Part shown: one piece after another, positions 24,058-38,000 of the stretch
How the letters are laid out: each line of letters starts with the position of its first letter
How positions within the stretch are numbered: position 1 is the first letter of the stretch
Origin: Lingula anatina
Taxonomy: Eukaryota; Brachiopoda; Lingulata; Lingulida; Lingulidae
Direction: 5' to 3'
Assembly (NCBI RefSeq): GCF_001039355.2
Contig: NW_019774480.1
Coordinates: 406,311-470,310, forward strand
Length of the DNA stretch: 64,000 bases
The notes under the pieces: model-generated
What the model saw: the letters and a program-made list of their open reading frames with translations, nothing else
Databases searched by the model: none
Told to the model about the DNA's origin: nothing
Made by a program: the position numbers and the translations under genes

Positions 24058-24263
24058 GCTTCATTCACATGCAATGTCTATTTTCTAAATTCTATTTTCT
24101 ATTCGCACTATCTTATGATCACGGTCTTATAGTAACTTATAGTAACTGGCTCGCGCGGCCAGTAATTACGCAGCGGGATATTCAGGGCACAGACCGTGAT
24201 CATAAGACATACCGCGAATAGAAAATAGAATTTAGAAAATAGACATTGCATGTGAACGAAGCC
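24058..24263. mobile_element. Palindromic MITE, copy 1 (left arm internally deleted)
   Basis: Inverted termini begin GGCTTCATTCACATGCAATG and extend about 70 bp, to the GATCACGGTCT block (24058-24126 against 24191-24263). The flanks repeat TTG, a 3 bp target-site duplication. Compared with the copy at 48551, about 50 bp of the inner left arm is missing. Confidence 0.85.
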
Positions 24264-24968
24264 TTGGATTCGACCTTTCATAAAATTTATAAAGGTTGAT
24301 TTTAGCCTGAAAGGACTGGGCAGTCATTTATAACAGCGACCATTTTCCTATAAGCTCCAATGGACGCGCACATAAGTTAACGGTTGACATTATCTTGCAG
24401 CCGGAAAATATTTGCCCTTTGAGACGGTCTGAATCTTTAAATGTTCATTTCTTTGTTGGAAAGTTTGGTAAAGAATTAAACTCTTTTTCACGTTTAGAGA
24501 AAAGGCCCCGATGTCTTTTTCCTGTTAGACTAAACGAAATATTTAAGCCTGTCTTAAGGGAATATACCATTTAGGAAGCTTAGCCCTCTGCATACCTGTA
24601 GGATTTAGACAGGTAAATAAAGGTCCCTCAAAGCGCGCATGCGTACACAATCCATCCTTGGCAACAGCTCAACAATCTCCCGCAAAGGTCAACGTGTGCT
24701 ATTGAATCTATTGACTCAGTGCACTGCTATAGCCATATTGGAACTGTTGAAAAAGTTTAAGGACATCTCACGCACCCGTAGACAATATTGATCTAGAACG
24801 CCGATTAATTAACCAAAAGTCTGTTCACGAGGGCACGATCGTAGCCAGAAAGTTCTTTTAATTGTGTGAGTCTCTTGATCAAGTGACAGAAACGCCATGG
24901 ATTAAGAAAATCTCACCTGTAGTACCTGTGCAGATTACGAAAGTGAAGGAAGAAGCAAGGCGCGGAAG

Positions 24969-27900
24969 ATGGCCGTTGACAGTCTGTGTGTGGGGGACTT
25001 GGTGTTCCTTTACTCAGAGGACGCTCATGGATATGTCCACGCCACCCAGTCAAGGTGGGTAAAGGAAAATCGTTGCATTAATTAACACCTAGCGAGTCTT
25101 TAAGTTAAGTTCTTATCACCTTTTACATTCATGCCGTTAAATACCCATGCTTAATTAACCCTACCGTCGTTGCATTTCTGTCAAAGTTTGAATCTCTCTA
25201 ATTCAAGCCCTTGTCCTTTACAGGTGGCTTATCTGCTCAGTTTCATTTACTCGAGCAATTATAACTTTTATCAAACTTTTGGAAGCCCCCTTCCCCTCAC
25301 CTTCAAACACGCATACATATTCTAACCTCACTCCTAGGCGCCGTCCCTGATTTGACTTGATTGATGTTATTTTTAGTTGATAGACGTACCTTGTATTGTA
25401 GGCCTATACATCTTAGTTGCCACAACCACAACCCAGGTAGACATAAGCTCGGAGATGTAATAAAAAATCTGATTAAAAACGATTTGTTGATCCCACCCTG
25501 AAATTCATCGTCCCCAGGGTGACTTTTTTTAACTCGGAACGCGACTGAACATGACGTTTACTACAGGGTGATCACTACATTAATGGCCAATTACGAATAC
25601 CGACATCAATTTACGGTTAAAATAATCTTCTTTGCGACTATTTCCTAATCCGATTATAATGCCATGGAAATACGTAAATCAACAGAGATTCGGCTAAAGT
25701 TAAAGGGATAACGACTGTTCATTTTGGCCAAAAAATGTATTTTCCTGGGGTAAACAACAATTTTCCCATTCTGACCAATGGTTAATGAATCCATTTCTAC
25801 ATTCAAATTTAGTCCCTATTTTTTTTTTTAGAAAGTTTGCTTTTTTGTAATAATCTCTTAAGAGATCATTACAGACTTTCGCCATCTATGGAGGTCACAT
25901 GGTCGGATGACAAGCACAGATTTTAGAACAATTGCTTTGACTGTCATTTTTGGTGGTGAAATAGAACATATTATATTTCCTTGAGTTGTTTACAATGTTT
26001 TTATAGTAAAATATAGATTTCATACGAAGAGTTGTTATCCCTTTAAGGGACAATATTTGCAAAGCTTAATGTTCAATACAATGCGCGGACGAAGGTGTAG
26101 GGTAGCTTTTCGTAAATTTATAAAATGATCATGGAACATTCATGAAATAGGATATCTGATTATTAAAAAGTTACTGACACTAAATAATAGTCTGTAGACT
26201 CTCGTCAGGAAGCCATCCGAGCATAACTGCTGTGGTTCTCTACTCCTAAATGTACTTGTTTTATTTATTCATTAGATGGCCTTTTTCAGTCAAAGTCACT
26301 TATCTTATTGATTGATGCTTTTCGCTTACAAAAACGGCTGACAGGGTCGCTGGCTTTAGATTTTGTGAGGAAATCTCCTGCTTATCTCTTCGTCCTAAAT
26401 GTTTGTCTATGTTGATATGCATCACTGAACGTTTTATACTACATTAGTGCCAGATTAATTAAAGACGTAGATGCTAAATTATTGTCGCTAATTACCCCGT
26501 GAAACAGATTTTGATCACGCATTCGATACTTTACCTTACTGCCCTCTGTCAACTTCGCACATTTATTCAGTCATTCAGAACTTTGTATCAAAACATAATT
26601 CTATTGTAAATGATGAGTACCGTCTACTATCACGAATACTTCCACGAACAATAATCACGGCAGTATAGTCATATAACACTAACCGATGTATAATTTGGCA
26701 TTACTTTTTTTTTCAAACAAACACGCCTCTGTGCTTTAAAATGTGTCGAGACTGTCAATTTGTACCTATGATTCCCGATTTTATATCCCATAAAAGCAAG
26801 AGCCAAAAAAGAAACCAAACTTAATACATATATCGTGAATATCAAACATGAGAATTTTAGGGACAGTACATATTTCATGTCTATCTTCTTCTTTTGCCCC
26901 GGGGTTCGCCATGATATGTACCGGGTGTAACATTCACGTGCGTAAGACCATATGTATGTGTCCAAACATCCCTGATAAAGGCTTATTTATGAACTTTCAC
27001 ATCCTGTATTTATTGTATCTTACGAGTTGGGAAAGCATTCACCATATCATACTTAAATGGAAGAAAAAGGCTCTACAAACGTCATGAAAGACACAAAAAT
27101 TGCTTTTTTAATTAATTAAGCTAACGAAGCGCTCTCAAGGCATTATTCTATGTTTTGCAGCTGTCGATCGCTCTTTGAAACGTCCAAAGATTCGATTAAA
27201 TATTTAGTTTTTGGGCGAAGTTTTTAATCTGAAAGATGCTGCGCCTGATGTGATTATACTGGTCTAATATATGTTTATATCATAACCAACGAACCGTGAT
27301 CATATTTAACTGGGTAAAAAACAAAATATATGATATGATATGTTATCTGAACAATAATTCATATACATAACTACCTAAAAAATTACTTTTAGAAGCTTAC
27401 ATATACATGTACCATGCTAAACTCTCAGAGACACGAGCCGACAAAATATCAAGTCAATCAAGAATAAATAGCTAATGCCAAAACAGCAACTCTAAAATTA
27501 ATGAATTTTGCCAAATAGTAAAGCTAAAATCAAAACGCTGTAGTGAAAAAGAGATCTCTGTACTGCATTCTTTTCTTCCCTAACTCTGTCACTGTACTAG
27601 CTAAAAGTTAACCCGAGGTCTTGTTTGGTCAAATCAAATCCTACGCAGTAAACTACTACATAAAACTACTGTTGAGTTAGGGTTACCCGGGGACAGTTGC
27701 TAAAATGTACACTTCAGTTGTGTTTATGATGTGCATGTGATCAAATATCATGGTATAAGTGACTGTTATTGTAAGGTGAGATTTTCCAGCAGAATGTGAG
27801 CTATATATATATGAAATTCATTCGTCTGGCAATTCAATGGTCTTCTTTTCTCAAATGACGGAGTGGGCCCTACTTACATTTTTGCTATTCATTACCCTTT

Positions 27901-28008
27901 TTTATATGGTGTAGACTCAGGTGTAAGTACAAATCATCCAGAAGACAATCATGAGTCCGTTTCTCTCTCCATACATACAAATTTCTCACACAAACACACA
28001 CTAACGCG

Positions 28009-28087
<79 letters not shown>

Positions 28088-28701
28088 AGTAGGGCTACAA
28101 CAGAATGGAGGTATACAGCCTCGTGTTACCGTTATGCAATCGATTTAGATCGATAAACCATACTTAACAACGGGTAACTGCACATCAACACACTGCCTTT
28201 AGAACAGGTGTAGGCTTACTTGTTATGTCAACACTACCTTCACGTCGTGGGTCTTCAACTCCTGCCAGACACTTCTCAGTGACCTTAATGCGTGATTAAA
28301 CACTGATATGATTGAATGAAAATTAGGAATAGTTGGATGTCTATTTGATGTTTTACTTGACACAGGGCTGCTTCTAAATGAACTTACCTTGTATGCCCGT
28401 TTGGTTTCCTGAGCATAGACATAGAATCGGAATTGAATTCCTCATTGATCTGCCATTTAGACCATTGTGTGCAGAAATGCATACATTTCAGAAAAAATGG
28501 CCCAGTTTATGATTTTGTCTTTAAGTTAGCATAGGCCTAGTGTATAGGCCTTTTTTCTTTTTTTTTTTTTTTATAATTAAGGCGCCAGTGGCTGTGAAAT
28601 ACGCATATGATAAGGCTTTTTCGCTATATTTCCCTTGATTTCACATAGCCTATACTTGAATTCTTCCTTTTGTTATTGGTTATATTAGTGAAAATTTTAT
28701 A

Positions 28702-28745
<44 letters not shown>

Positions 28746-31700
28746 AAATCTCGCTATAATGGGTCTTGGTGGGTGTTGTCGAATTTTGATATTTTACTAT
28801 TATCGACATTTTCTACTTTTTAGAATAACCTAAAGGTATGTTTGATTAATATTCAATAATATAATAAGTTAATAGGCCCCTATATCACACAAAAATTTGT
28901 TGAATGAGGTTCCCTTTCCCGTTGTAGCACTTTTTCATTGTTAAAGGTGTTTTTCCTAGGCTATATCACCCTTACCAATCTCTTGAAAAACGAACTATTG
29001 TAGTCTGAAGTATCTACACTAAACATTTGATATTGAAGGAGCAATGATCGAGATGTTTCGTGTAATTTCACGGCTTATCTTGAAAAGCAACCCGTAGACT
29101 CTTCTCTGTGTGGAGGTATAAGGCGGGTTGTAACCATGCACGCTAAAAGTGTGGGTTGTAAAATTATGTTTTACACACATTTTAATAGCAATTTCGGTGC
29201 GTTGCTGTTTTTCTCAGTGTAAATAATGTTTAATTAAATAATGTTTAATTGTTATATATGAACTATTATATTTCCTTTCTACCACCAGATGTTTTGCATC
29301 ACTGGTTCATTTTTTTTTTTGCAAAGATATTTTCATCTCCACAGCTACAGTATTCAGTAGACGGTAACCCTGAGTTCTCTACTTTCAGTACCATCCACTC
29401 AGAGGTGGCGGTAGGCGCAGGACAGGACAGAGAGAAACCAAACCTACCAGATCTTCAGGGTGAGTGGGTAATATGGGGGTTTCAATTATTAAAACCAAAT
29501 TTATATATATATCTAATTCGTAATTGGCAAGGTGATGTTTTGAAACTTCCACATTTAATATGTGTAGTACTTTAGCCGCTACTAGTTTGCATTCACATTT
29601 TCAGCTTTTAACAAACGTGTATCAATGTCATAATGCATTTAATGTACAATTAAAATTGTCAAAACTTTGCTTTAATTATAACTTTAATTATATTAAATTT
29701 CAAATGATGCATTCGTTGCTTTTTTTTCCCAGTTATTTCATTTGAGATCTGTGTAGCTAACAGATACAAATTGAATAAGAAGTACCGGAAATTAAAACAA
29801 AGGCATGACCAGGATCCAACTGGCAAAATAAAGGAGGCAGAGCTTCGAGATGCAAAGGTAAGCTATAACAATTAAATATCCAGTTCCCAAAAGTAGTCAG
29901 TTATTTACGAGAATGTTTTGGCTATAGGATATCTGGAGTGTGTATCTGATGCATGCTGTAACGTCAGTTTTTGCTGCAATTTTCTGAAAATCCCAACCAG
30001 TAACTTGCAATAATTTAATCGTAACTGATCTGTTGTGACAGTAGTTAGGTAATTACATGTTTATTTATGAAGATGAAATAAATCATTGTATATTGTATAA
30101 CATATGTATATATATTATATTATCAGGCTGCTGCTGATGCTGAGAATGAGGACAATATTGCAGAACAGAGGAGACAGAGGGGGAGAGAGGTGCTCTATGG
30201 GCAGATTATACAGGTAAGTTAAATTATTATATAAGAAATTTAGCTATAAATAATTATAAAGGTATGTTGAATATTTTTTTAAACAGATAAGTATATAAGT
30301 AACTGTGTTGCAAAATTATCATGATGGTAGGTTAAGTGGTTATGCAGGTGAGCTAAGTGAGCATAATGGTTACTAGTAGCTAAATATCATACAGTTTTGA
30401 GCTAAATACACATACAGACAAGCCAAGCAATCCTGATTGACTAAATCATATCTGTATGTAAAGTAAATCATCCAACAGGTAGGCTTAATACTGTATTTGT
30501 AAGCATACATTTACATTAGACGACACAGAGGCAACTAAAGATATGGGAATTGCACAAGTGAATTTAAGTTAGCATCATGTATATGCCATTTTAAGATATA
30601 AACCAATAGCCATAAGAAGTATAAAGGATTCATACTTGATAGCACAAAGACTTTTAAGTCTTTGTTAAAACAAATGTGAGCTTGGTAATTGATTCTGTAC
30701 GGGGAAATATAAGGCATTATACATATCTTCTGTTTAACTGTTGGTACACATGCTGCTGTATCTTTAATATCTGTATTCTTAAACAGTATAAAGGGTTCAT
30801 CCTTGACAGCATTAAGACTTAACTTATTCCACATTGGTCATTGATTTTGTATAGGAAGATATGGTACAATAGGTGTAAAGTTGCACAAAAGTGTGCAGGA
30901 AATATTGATTGAAACTTTTGTGTCAGGACTGTAGAAACTGTCTAACAGGAAAAGATAGTTGACTGGAAGAGAAAGCTTTGCTTTATTGGGGAACACAGTG
31001 AGGAAGCTGGCATCAATTACTGCTAATGCAAAGGAGTCAATTTTTACGTGTAAATTTTGATGCTTATGTTTCCCAGAAGAAGTGAGAACTTGATACATGT
31101 AGTTAGCAATGAGCTAGGTATTTTCTCTGTTTGTTCTCACTGACAGAAAGCCAGTGCATATCTTGTACAACTTTAACAAAATTACCAAGAAAAAAGGCCT
31201 ATAGCCAGCAGTTTCAAAAGAAGTTCTTTTTTTTTATTTTAAAGTTGACCTTTTAATCCCCAGTTGTTGACCCAACTTTAGAAATGACATAAAACCTAAA
31301 CAAAATTTTGATGGAGAACCGAATTAAAGGCCATTTACGTCCAAAAGGCCGGTCCTTTTGAACAGCCCTCCTCAAACTCTCATGCCTACGTGCCATAAAA
31401 AAAGAGGAAAATTTTAAACAGTTAGTGTGTGGGAGGGAGAAGAATGAGGAAAATAGCCCCAGTTCTATTGTGGAGTTATTTGTGAGTCATGGACCTCTGG
31501 GTTCTAACACAATGCTACCATGGGCACAGGTGAAATAACATGCATTTTTATATTGAGAACAATGTGTGAAAAGCATGAACTTGAAATAAAAAGGTGAAAT
31601 CAAAGTCACCTTTATTTTGTAACTTTTTAGTGCAGACAGGGATGTAGTGTTCTTGACTCTAAAAAATTTATCAGATTTTTTTTAAATAATCTTTTAACAT

Positions 31701-34490
31701 GTTTGTGTTAGATTGTGATGGATCACAGGCTGGTAGCCGGGGGGGGGGGGGGGGGGGGGAAAAAAAAAAAACCCCCTTTTTTTTCCTGGAAAAGGCCCCC
31801 CTGGGGGAAAAAATTTTTTGGTAAAAATTTTTTTTGTTTTTCTGGGAAAAANGAACTCAAAAAAGGGTAAGGTTACCGTGTTTTAGTAACTTGATAGAAA
31901 TAAGGAACAAAAATAAACCCATGCACTGTAGTTATAAAAATGCAGATTCAAAACACCACCTTGCATGCCAGTTATTATCTTGTTTACCAAGCAGGGCATT
32001 CTTCAAGATTTTAATTTTATTTTTGTTTTAATTCCATTTGCTTCACTTAAATGAATCAGAAGAAAGACATATTAATTTATTTTAATGGTTAGCATATGAA
32101 AATAAACATGATAAAATAAAAAAGTGGCATGACTTAGCCAGCCAAGAGGGTTTTAAATGTGTTTGTTTAAGTCAAGTGCATTTAAGTCAGGTTGACTGTT
32201 TTGAAAAAATGAATTCACCTGAAGGAAAATTGCTTTATGTATTCACCTATAGTGTTGTTGTGTTTTTGCTGTGCCTATGCTAATAGTAACAGCAGTAAAA
32301 TGTTTGCTTGAAAATTACACGGCTGGTTCAGACAAGAATTTCGCCCAAGTTTAGGCCGTCAGTGTGTTAATTGGTTTATAAACTCGGGTTTCATATATTT
32401 GAAGAGTGAAATGCTTTATCTTACTGATACACTAACCATCTTTTGCACTCACAGAGAAAACCATATGCCTCATATATGTACTATATGTATAATCCTGTTA
32501 ATCACTTAATTTTTGGACATATTGGCCCATTTATTTAGAAATTATCCCCATTTTTTTTTCATTTGGGTACTAAAACAACCCAAAATTTGAAGTGTAGCCT
32601 TAACTTGTGCAAATCTTGTCTTTGTCAAATGTAAAAAGTTGATATTGCATATACCTGCAGATCTTTGATTATATAATTTCTAACTATTCTAATAATGAAA
32701 CAAAAGTGTTGGTGAAATGGGGTTTGGTAGAGAAGTGTCTTGCAAATTTATAATACTGACAATGAAAAGTGTAGCTATAAGGCAATGTTTATCTACTTCT
32801 TTGCTGTAGAACTGTCACTACAGCAAGAAATGTCTTCCTTTCAGCTGTCATGTTTCAGATACAGTACATATGTACTATAGTCAAATTACATATTTATATG
32901 GGCGTTTGAGTCAATGGCGCCTTTAGCCATATTCCTCTTGAATTGAACTGAGTGTTCAAAGCTTACATAATGGATGTAGTCACCATTATTTCTCTATTTG
33001 TCTGGTGGTCAAGGGATCCAAGGACTCTGTGTGTTTAGTGAGACCAAAGGTTGTGTTGACTATACAGATATTGCCTTGGGATTAATTTTTACTTGTGTGT
33101 GAAATAAATTTGATTTAAGTTGAAAAAGGTCAAAGTTCTGTCTTTTTTAACATTTATCATTTTTATTTTTAATAGCATATTTATATATTTAAATTTTTAA
33201 TCAATAGATAGCTTGCTTTTGTGCCTTTGGAAGATCATTTGCTACTCAGTATATAAAATGCATCACTTGTGGTTTGTTCAAGGGTCAACTTGTTAAAAAA
33301 AGATTAAAAAAACATTATTTATTTGTTTTTTTTTATGTTTCAGTTACGCCATGTATTTACCAACAAGTTCATTCATGTCAGCTCCACACAGACATCACGA
33401 ACAGAAACCAGTAATATGAAGGTAAAACATTTTGTTATGTGTGCTTTTGAAAGAGTGGTAACAGTTGTCAGTTGTACACATGAATTTCAATTTTTGCTTG
33501 GAATGTTCAAACAATAGCTGGGCCAATTTTAACTAATTGATATGAAGGTTAAAGGTAAAGAATACTCTTCTGTTTAATCTGAGATAAAAAATATCTGTTA
33601 GGAGTGTTAGGAATTGTGTATGATTTTTTTTTCATGGAGTATGGTATTCCAAAACATTACCTAATTTTAAGATGATATACAAATTGCTTAACCTCTTTTC
33701 TGATAAGATTGAGCTTATATTAAGGATTATAAAAGGACAATTTGAATAGCAGTTTTGATATCTTTATGATTGTTATAACATAATTGTAACTATAATTTTG
33801 ATATCCTTGTGAAAAAAATACTGTATCATGTTCAATATTCAGGTGGATCTCCTTAGCTACAATGCCAAACATGCAGAGTACAGAATTATGCCTCGTTATA
33901 AAGTCAAGTCAGAGGGAGATATTGTAAGTAGATTGCAGCTTTTTTCTAATAGTAATAATAGTTATTATTGTAATGCCAACAGTATATTTGAGACTGTGGA
34001 TGTTGTGCACCATTAAAAACAATAAAAATAGAAAAATAAAATTAATTACCATTATGATTATGTTATTTAATACGAGATTATATTACTATTAAATGTTACA
34101 TATCTTTAATAAAAATTGAAACAGTTTGAAATAGTCTTATTGACAGAAAAATATTAGTAGTACAAGTTGCACTCAAACAATTCATCAATTTTTATCTAAG
34201 TTGAATGAGAGTTCCTTATAATATATCACAGGAGATAAATATATATATGTATGCACCACGTATATTTGTATGTCCGCTAGGTCCAAGTAGAGGATCAGAT
34301 TGTCCTGGAGAGTGTGAAGACAGCTGGGCAGTACCTCAGTGTTAGCAGGTCACATTTCAGTGGCAACCATGTCTATTCTGGCTGGTGAGTACGTCGTGAT
34401 CTGTGTGTGTGCATGTGTGCGTGTGCATGTGTGTGTATGTATGTGTGCATGTGCGTGTGTGTATGTTTGTATGTGTATGTTTGCATGTGA

Positions 34491-34526
<36 letters not shown>

Positions 34527-35018
34527 ATGTGTATGTGTGCACGTGTGTATGTGTGTGTGTGTGTGTGTGTGTGGGTGTGTGTGTGGAGGAAATGTAAGAA
34601 AAAATATTGAAATGAACTTTTCTTTTCAATGGTGACTTGAACTTGTAGACCTCAAACTTGAATTGGCTGCAGACAAAATATGGAGCTTATTGGAAATTAA
34701 TCTTAAACAACCACTACTGAACTTTTATACCAATTGTACTAGTCAATTTCTTCAAACCAGTAGCTTACATTATAGACTATGATACCAAAGGAAGTATGCT
34801 GTCACAAAGTTGAAAATAAAGGCATTTTTAACAAATTTTTAAGTTAAAAGTATTCAAATGTACTATCCTTACTCCAAAAATTTTGTGAAATAGATAAAAC
34901 AATATAATGACATTGTAATTATAATTTCAGTCATGAGTTGAACCTGTCTGTGCGTCACTCTGGTTTTACTGTCTACAGACATCTTAAGCCTGGCCCAGAG
35001 AACGAAGACAGACTCCTG
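24969..35018 (+). CDS. IP3R-like exons 1-8: N-terminal suppressor-type beta-trefoil
   Basis: Exons: 24969-25058, 29345-29459, 29733-29857, 30127-30213, 33344-33421, 33843-33923, 34281-34384, 34931-35018. Exon 1 ends ATQSRW at donor GTAAAG, because only this donor keeps phase with exon 2; GTGGGT four bases earlier would hit a stop. [20 protein letters not shown] aligns with [43 protein letters not shown] aligns with the GTVIQLLHLKSNKYLTV strand pair. A charged insert ([20 protein letters not shown] and on) replaces the canonical linker. Intron 1 is 4.3 kb. In the family this domain tunes ligand affinity. Confidence 0.82.
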
Positions 35019-38000
35019 GTAGGTATACACTTAAGTTATTTTACTAATTTGTTTGAAAAAATCAAGTAGCATTGTCCAGAACTGTGCAAATTTACAAAAA
35101 CTTCAGTGATACAAAAGCTCAAAGTTACTGACACCCCTTATGTATTTCAATGCACATAACACAATCTCACAATTCATACTTATCTTGACTGCTTATAGTT
35201 TGTCATTTAAATTTTTTTCTGATACTAGAAAAAGACATTTTATTACTTGCAGATATATAAAACTTGTTATTAAAAATTACAACAAACAATTTTTTAAAAT
35301 TTATAATTTTGGAATGCGAATGACTGTCAATCATTAGAGACTGTGAAGTGAACATAGTTGTTTCCACTTGGTTTCTAGCCTGGTGCTCCCATTCAGCTCT
35401 TCCATAAAGACATAGAAGCCTATCTTGTGGCCGAGGGGTCATTTGATGAGGCGCTGGTAGAGGATGTTCATTTACGAGTACGACAGCTCAATCAGAACAA
35501 TCCACGGACCCTCTATCCTTCTTCCTCCGCCCTCACGTACTGGCAGGTTGAGGCTGCGGAAAGTGTTATTAAAGGTAGGTGTGAGACAATTGCATCAGTG
35601 CTGTAGGTGTGACTTTTATGTAAAACTAGACATTGTGTTAGCTGTGACAGTGTGTTATATATGATAGTGAGTCAATGTGATGAATTAAGTGAAGCATGAT
35701 AGTAAGATGTTCCAGGTTAAAAGGTATCTTAGACCCCATTCCCAGAGATTAGATTGATCCAACTAGATCGACGTAACTCCCTAAATAGCTGTCAGCCGAG
35801 CGGGCACAAAAGTTAACTACCCCCTTACAGCTTGTAGTAGGCGGGACGTACATTTAAGCCGGATTATCTGACAGCTAATCTAGTGAGACTCCCCACGGAG
35901 ATAGATGGATCTAAAATCTATGGGAATGCGCCCTTAGAGAGTAGACTTCAGTAGATTCTAGAATTTAAGATGGGTGGCAATTAGTGTGAGTGACTATGTT
36001 TAAGGCACCTTAGTTTTTAAGAATGTGATATGACTCTTATGTAGACATTATCTTCCTATTACTGGGTGTAACAGTGCCTTGGATGCAGTGATTAAGTCTT
36101 TTTAAAGATGTCATTGTAAACAATGTTGACATGTTATTTAAAGCCAGCCATAACAACTTCTTTTTTCCTCCACCAGGTGGGGTATTGAAGTGGGAGCAGC
36201 AGTGCCGTCTGAAGCACATGGTCACTAGGAAGTACCTTACAGTGGACAGCAACATGAAGGTCACCCTGACCTCCGACACCGATCGCAGGACCATATTTCG
36301 GTTACATCCAGTTATTAAGGTAGGGTTGATGTATACTAATTATTTCCAATTCCTGTGCTAATAAATAAATAAATGTCTTTTAACAGATGATAATTATGCC
36401 TATGGGCTGGTCACTTGATGATGGCTCGATCACCTAATGGTTTCCCTGCATGAGGAAAAAGGTATAGCTGTTATAGTATGATATATGATTCTGTTCTTTA
36501 TGACTTGTGACTTGAGGTCAGATTTATACAATGTTTACTAAGGTTTGGAATGTGCCATTTTTGTCAGTAATTATAGTTGACTTTTGGACCATGCCAATAC
36601 ATATATGAGAAGTAGTAAATGCATGAGGCTGACTGACTTTCTCATACATAGTATAAACCAAAAAATGTACATACTATTGATAAATAATTAAATAATTTTT
36701 TTTGCTTACTGTAATACTGTCAGAATCAACTGAAGTACTGGAGAGGGAAGTCAAATAATGCATGGCTTATTAATCCATGCAATTATTTCAAATTAAAGTT
36801 AACATTTTTAAGAATAGAAGAAGATTTATAATTGTTGAGCATTCTTTGACATACATCTTAGGCTTTCTGGCACAATGGAGTGATAATGGTAGGGAATGAC
36901 TTCATTGTGTTGGGTGTGATAATATTGTATTGGGTATGACAATATTGTGCTGGGTGTGACAATATTGCGTTAGTTGTGACAAAATTGTATTGGTTGTGGT
37001 AGTGAGGTATATGGCCGTCCTCACTTTTTGTTTTGAATTAAATGAGATGTTTCTGCAATTGAGTGCATTAGAAAATATGATTATATATTCTGTTTTGAAT
37101 TACAGAAATTGCAACACTACTTCCTATTTTATCCGTTTTTTTTTTCTTATTTTTTGTATTGTGTTTAAGTTATGAATGGAAGCTAACCAGTTTATCAAAA
37201 TGCTTGTCATAGTTTTTGTGTGGAAGATGAATTAATACATCATGCCCAATGCCAAAACAACTGCATTCAAGAAATGAACCTATGCCAATTCACTAATAGT
37301 ACCATCTGTTGCACAACAAATATGAAATACTGGAATTGTTGTCACTATGAGTATTTTTATTTCTCTGAAAATATCACCCACATTTACATTATCAGAACCA
37401 GAAAGTAGATCGTGAGAACACCCGAAAGGGACCCAAAGGGTTAAAGGTAATGGCTGCTATGGTGGCTGCTGGGAGTTGCTTGCCTGTGAGATTATAATCG
37501 CCATTTTCTGTAACAGTCAATAGCACATGAATTGATGGTGTGATTTTTAGATGGCCTGACACATAACGATTGATTTTCATGGAAATTTTTTTGCTTGAAA
37601 TAGTCAGAATTAATCCAAATAAGCTTTTTGTGTGCCGTCACCATTATTGACCCTTGCCACTTACACCACAAATCACAGGTGTTGAATTATTGGTATCATA
37701 ATGTTTGGATTTGATTAACTGCTTGTTTTTGCTATAGCAGTAGATAAACTTTAAAGATATAATTTAATGTTGAGAAACACCACTTTTTTTAAGCAGAGGT
37801 AAAAAGGATAATGCATCGATCACTTGAAATATTCTTCACTCGGTTTGTTTTGCCATTTGAATACAGCCATGCATTTTTATTTTAGATTTTAATTTAATAC
37901 ATTTGTGTTGCTTTTTATTCACTCCGCATAAGTTAAAGGACTTATATTAACTAACTGAGTATATTAGATTATCATTTTCTTAGTATCAGAGATATTGGTA

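Larger units (their letters stand above)
23411..24968. other. Intergenic interval between USP9X and the IP3R-like gene; putative promoter and 5'UTR
   Basis: The interval is about 1.55 kb between the USP9X poly(A) signal and the IP3R-like start codon. It contains a 126 bp open segment ending at a good donor (23446-23571) and a palindromic MITE (24058-24263). The IP3R-like promoter/5'UTR is expected in the last several hundred bases, but I see no clear TATA box there. An in-frame TAA at 24903-24905 closes the frame upstream of the chosen ATG. Confidence 0.5.
25059..29344 (+). other. IP3R-like intron 1 (4.3 kb)
   Basis: The first intron is long. It holds the TTAA-flanked MITE candidate (25701-26046), a compound GC/AC/AG microsatellite (27998-28084) and an AAAG array (28701-28746). 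No coding exon with ITPR similarity was found. First introns often hold enhancers, but nothing specific is visible. Confidence 0.6.

Noticed and set aside
24862-25062. 66-codon frame overlapping the IP3R-like start
   Set aside because: The IP3R-like N-terminus lies in another frame, with family similarity, a good start context and an upstream in-frame stop.
25700-25885. Minus-strand 61-codon frame
   Set aside because: Lies in the TTAA-flanked element, no similarity, no splice context.
27863-28156. 97-codon frame in the first IP3R-like intron
   Set aside because: Mostly AC/AG microsatellite translation with no splice support.
34339-34635. Cys/Val-rich and His/Thr-rich open frames on both strands
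   Set aside because: They are translations of a TG microsatellite in an intron.
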